From Rhodoblastus acidophilus (GTDB lineage Bacteria; Pseudomonadota; Alphaproteobacteria; Rhizobiales; Beijerinckiaceae): DNA of 64,000 nucleotides. Below the pieces are notes generated by a model. The model saw nothing but the letters and a program-made list of their open reading frames with translations. It made no database searches and was not told where the DNA came from. Shown piece by piece: positions 62,730 to 64,000 of this stretch. Positions within the stretch are counted from its first letter, which is position 1, and each line of letters begins with the position of its first letter. Location of the stretch: the NCBI RefSeq assembly GCF_009720655.1, contig NZ_WNKS01000003.1, positions 1-64,000 of the forward strand. Reading direction: 5' to 3'. The position numbers and the translations under genes were made by a program.

Positions 62730-64000
62730 TCAGATCTTGTTCCGCCGCGCCCTCGAAAAATCGAGATGGGCGGCGACGCCCGTGTCCGGGACGTGGCTCC
62801 AGGCGAAGCGGCCGCCGTGAATCTCGGCGATGCGCTTGACGATCTTCAGCCCCAGCCCCGGCCGGGAGGCGTCGGCGAGCGGGGGAGGCGCGCGCCCGTC
62901 GTCGAGCACTGAAAAAGTCGCGCCCGGCCCCGCCTCGACGCGGATGGTCGCGCCGTCAGGGGCATGGCGGGCGGCGTTCTCGATGAGATTGCGCAGGGCG
63001 TTCTCGACCAGAGCCTTGTGTCCCTCGAAAACTGCGGCGCCGGCGTCGACGAACTCGATGCTCTTGCCGCTGGCGTAAACCAGGCCGGCGAGATCGCCCA
63101 CCACCTGTTCCGCGAGGCGCGCGGGATGGATGGTTTCCTTGGCCGAGAGCGCGGCGCCTTCCAGGCGCGCCAGATCGGTGAATTGCTCGACGAGATGGTT
63201 GAGGGCGCCGAGATCCTGCTCGACTTTTCGCGCGCGCGGATCGGGGATTTTTTCCAGTTCGAGCTGGGCGACGGCCAGCGGCGTGCGGACCTCGTGCGAA
63301 ATGGCGGAGGTCAGCAGCTTTTGCGAGCGCATCAGTTCGACCACGCGGTCGAACGAGGCGTTGACCGCCTGGGTGAAGCGGGCGATTTCCCTGGGCATGG
63401 CGGTGGTCGGCAGCCGCTCCGGCGATTTGAGCGGATCGAGCGTCGCCACCTGGTCGGAGGCGCGCGCCACCGGCCGAAGCGCCTGCGCGATGGAGAATAT
63501 CGTCGCCCCCAGCACGAAGATCAGCATCAGGCTCATGGGCAGGGCCATGTGGTCGAAGACCTCGTGGGCGAGCACCTCTTCGATGACGCCGTCGGGGTCG
63601 CCGAGAATGGCGATCTCCACGATCACCGGCTCGGCGCCGGTGGTGACGATGCGCCCGCCCGCGACATACAACGGCCGTCCCGGCTTGATCTCCTGCATCC
63701 AGAAGGTCACCGGCTTGACGTCGAGCGGCAGGAAATGGTTTTCGCAATTGCAATTCGCAAACAGCAGCGCGCCGGATTTCACCGCGCGCACGCGGACAAG
63801 ATAGCCGTTTTTCGCATCCTGGTAGCGCGCGCGCCGCTCCGCCGGCAGGCTGTAAGCGAGCGGTCCGTCCGTGGCGACCACCCCCTTCGCCAGCGCTCGT
63901 GTCTCCATTTCGATGGCGAGACGCCCGAGATTGTGGGCGTCGGACGAATATTCGGAAAAAACCCCCGCCATTTGCGCCAGCATCGCCAGCCCGGCGAAAA
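62730..64000 (-). CDS. Sensor histidine kinase (N-terminus beyond window)
   Basis: At least 423 residues, open at the window edge. The periplasmic region contains CNCENHFLP. A membrane helix lies around MSLMLIFVLGATIFSIAQAL, then a HAMP region, the His box SAISHEVRTPLAVAQ, the N box NLIENAARHAP and the G boxes DDGRAPPP and GLGLKIVKRIAEIHGG. The sensory signal is unknown. The response regulator is probably encoded just outside the window, upstream on this strand. Confidence 0.9.
   Translation of the reverse strand, partial: FAGLAMLAQMAGVFSEYSSDAHNLGRLAIEMETRALAKGVVATDGPLAYSLPAERRARYQDAKNGYLVRVRAVKSGALLFANCNCENHFLPLDVKPVTFWMQEIKPGRPLYVAGGRIVTTGAEPVIVEIAILGDPDGVIEEVLAHEVFDHMALPMSLMLIFVLGATIFSIAQALRPVARASDQVATLDPLKSPERLPTTAMPREIARFTQAVNASFDRVVELMRSQKLLTSAISHEVRTPLAVAQLELEKIPDPRARKVEQDLGALNHLVEQFTDLARLEGAALSAKETIHPARLAEQVVGDLAGLVYASGKSIEFVDAGAAVFEGHKALVENALRNLIENAARHAPDGATIRVEAGPGATFSVLDDGRAPPPLADASRPGLGLKIVKRIAEIHGGRFAWSHVPDTGVAAHLDFSRARRNKI

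Overview
The window is a GC-rich chromosomal segment of an alphaproteobacterium. The best guess is order Hyphomicrobiales (Rhizobiales), near the Beijerinckiaceae/Methylocystaceae or a purple non-sulfur genus such as Rhodoblastus. This rests on gene content (nifJ plus an rnf operon, nnrS, an mla-type transporter with a fused STAS domain, many ApbE/PepSY proteins) and on intergenic repeats of a style common in that order. Genus assignment is inference.

Layout. 1-5.7 kb: the edge of an IS5-family element, a DsbA-like protein, two PLP enzymes facing each other, a PhoH ATPase and a small membrane protein. 5.7-12.7 kb: relics and parts of nitrogen-oxide metabolism (a broken SCO1-like gene, napB-napC without napA, a Crp/Fnr regulator divergent from nnrS), interrupted by a single protein that fuses a duplicated Cys/Trp module to a GT4 glycosyltransferase. 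13.3-25.8 kb: one long operon, nifJ-rnfC-D-G-E-A-small Cys protein-ferredoxin:NADP reductase-like-apbE-rnfB. It should join pyruvate oxidation, ferredoxin, NAD(P)H and the membrane ion gradient, probably to supply low-potential electrons for nitrogenase. 25.8-30.4 kb: a norD pseudogene, nikR, and a TolC/adaptor pair with no pump. 30.6-35.8 kb: a 1334-residue protein made almost wholly of about 166 octapeptide repeats, head-to-head with a pentapeptide-repeat protein. 36-46 kb: a DUF2380 protein, a dipeptide epimerase, an mla-type lipid transporter (permease, ATPase, MCE protein, lipoprotein), uvrA and small membrane proteins. 46-54.3 kb: a stress protein, a receiver protein, and a metal/flavin redox locus (PepSY protein, OmpR-type two-component pair, His/Asp-rich protein, DUF2271 flavinylation target, PepSY-flavodoxin-reductase, ApbE). 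54.4-64 kb: a HerA-like ATPase, a GGDEF-EAL protein, a flavin reductase, a hydrolase, a DCC-family thiol protein, small regulators, a methyltransferase and a sensor kinase cut by the window end.

Three families of short dispersed repeats run through the intergenic regions. The most striking (R1) is a ~129-bp palindromic element present five times. Four copies are flanked by matching 3-bp TCA/TGA, and three end exactly on the TGA stop codon of a gene. One copy lies in the norD pseudogene and one lies inside another repeat, so R1 behaves like a MITE.

The most unusual objects are the octapeptide-repeat giant, the Cys-module/GT4 fusion, the 1677-residue NifJ with a tethered ferredoxin, the NqrM-like protein in the rnf operon, and the R1 element. 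No tRNA, rRNA or CRISPR array was seen.
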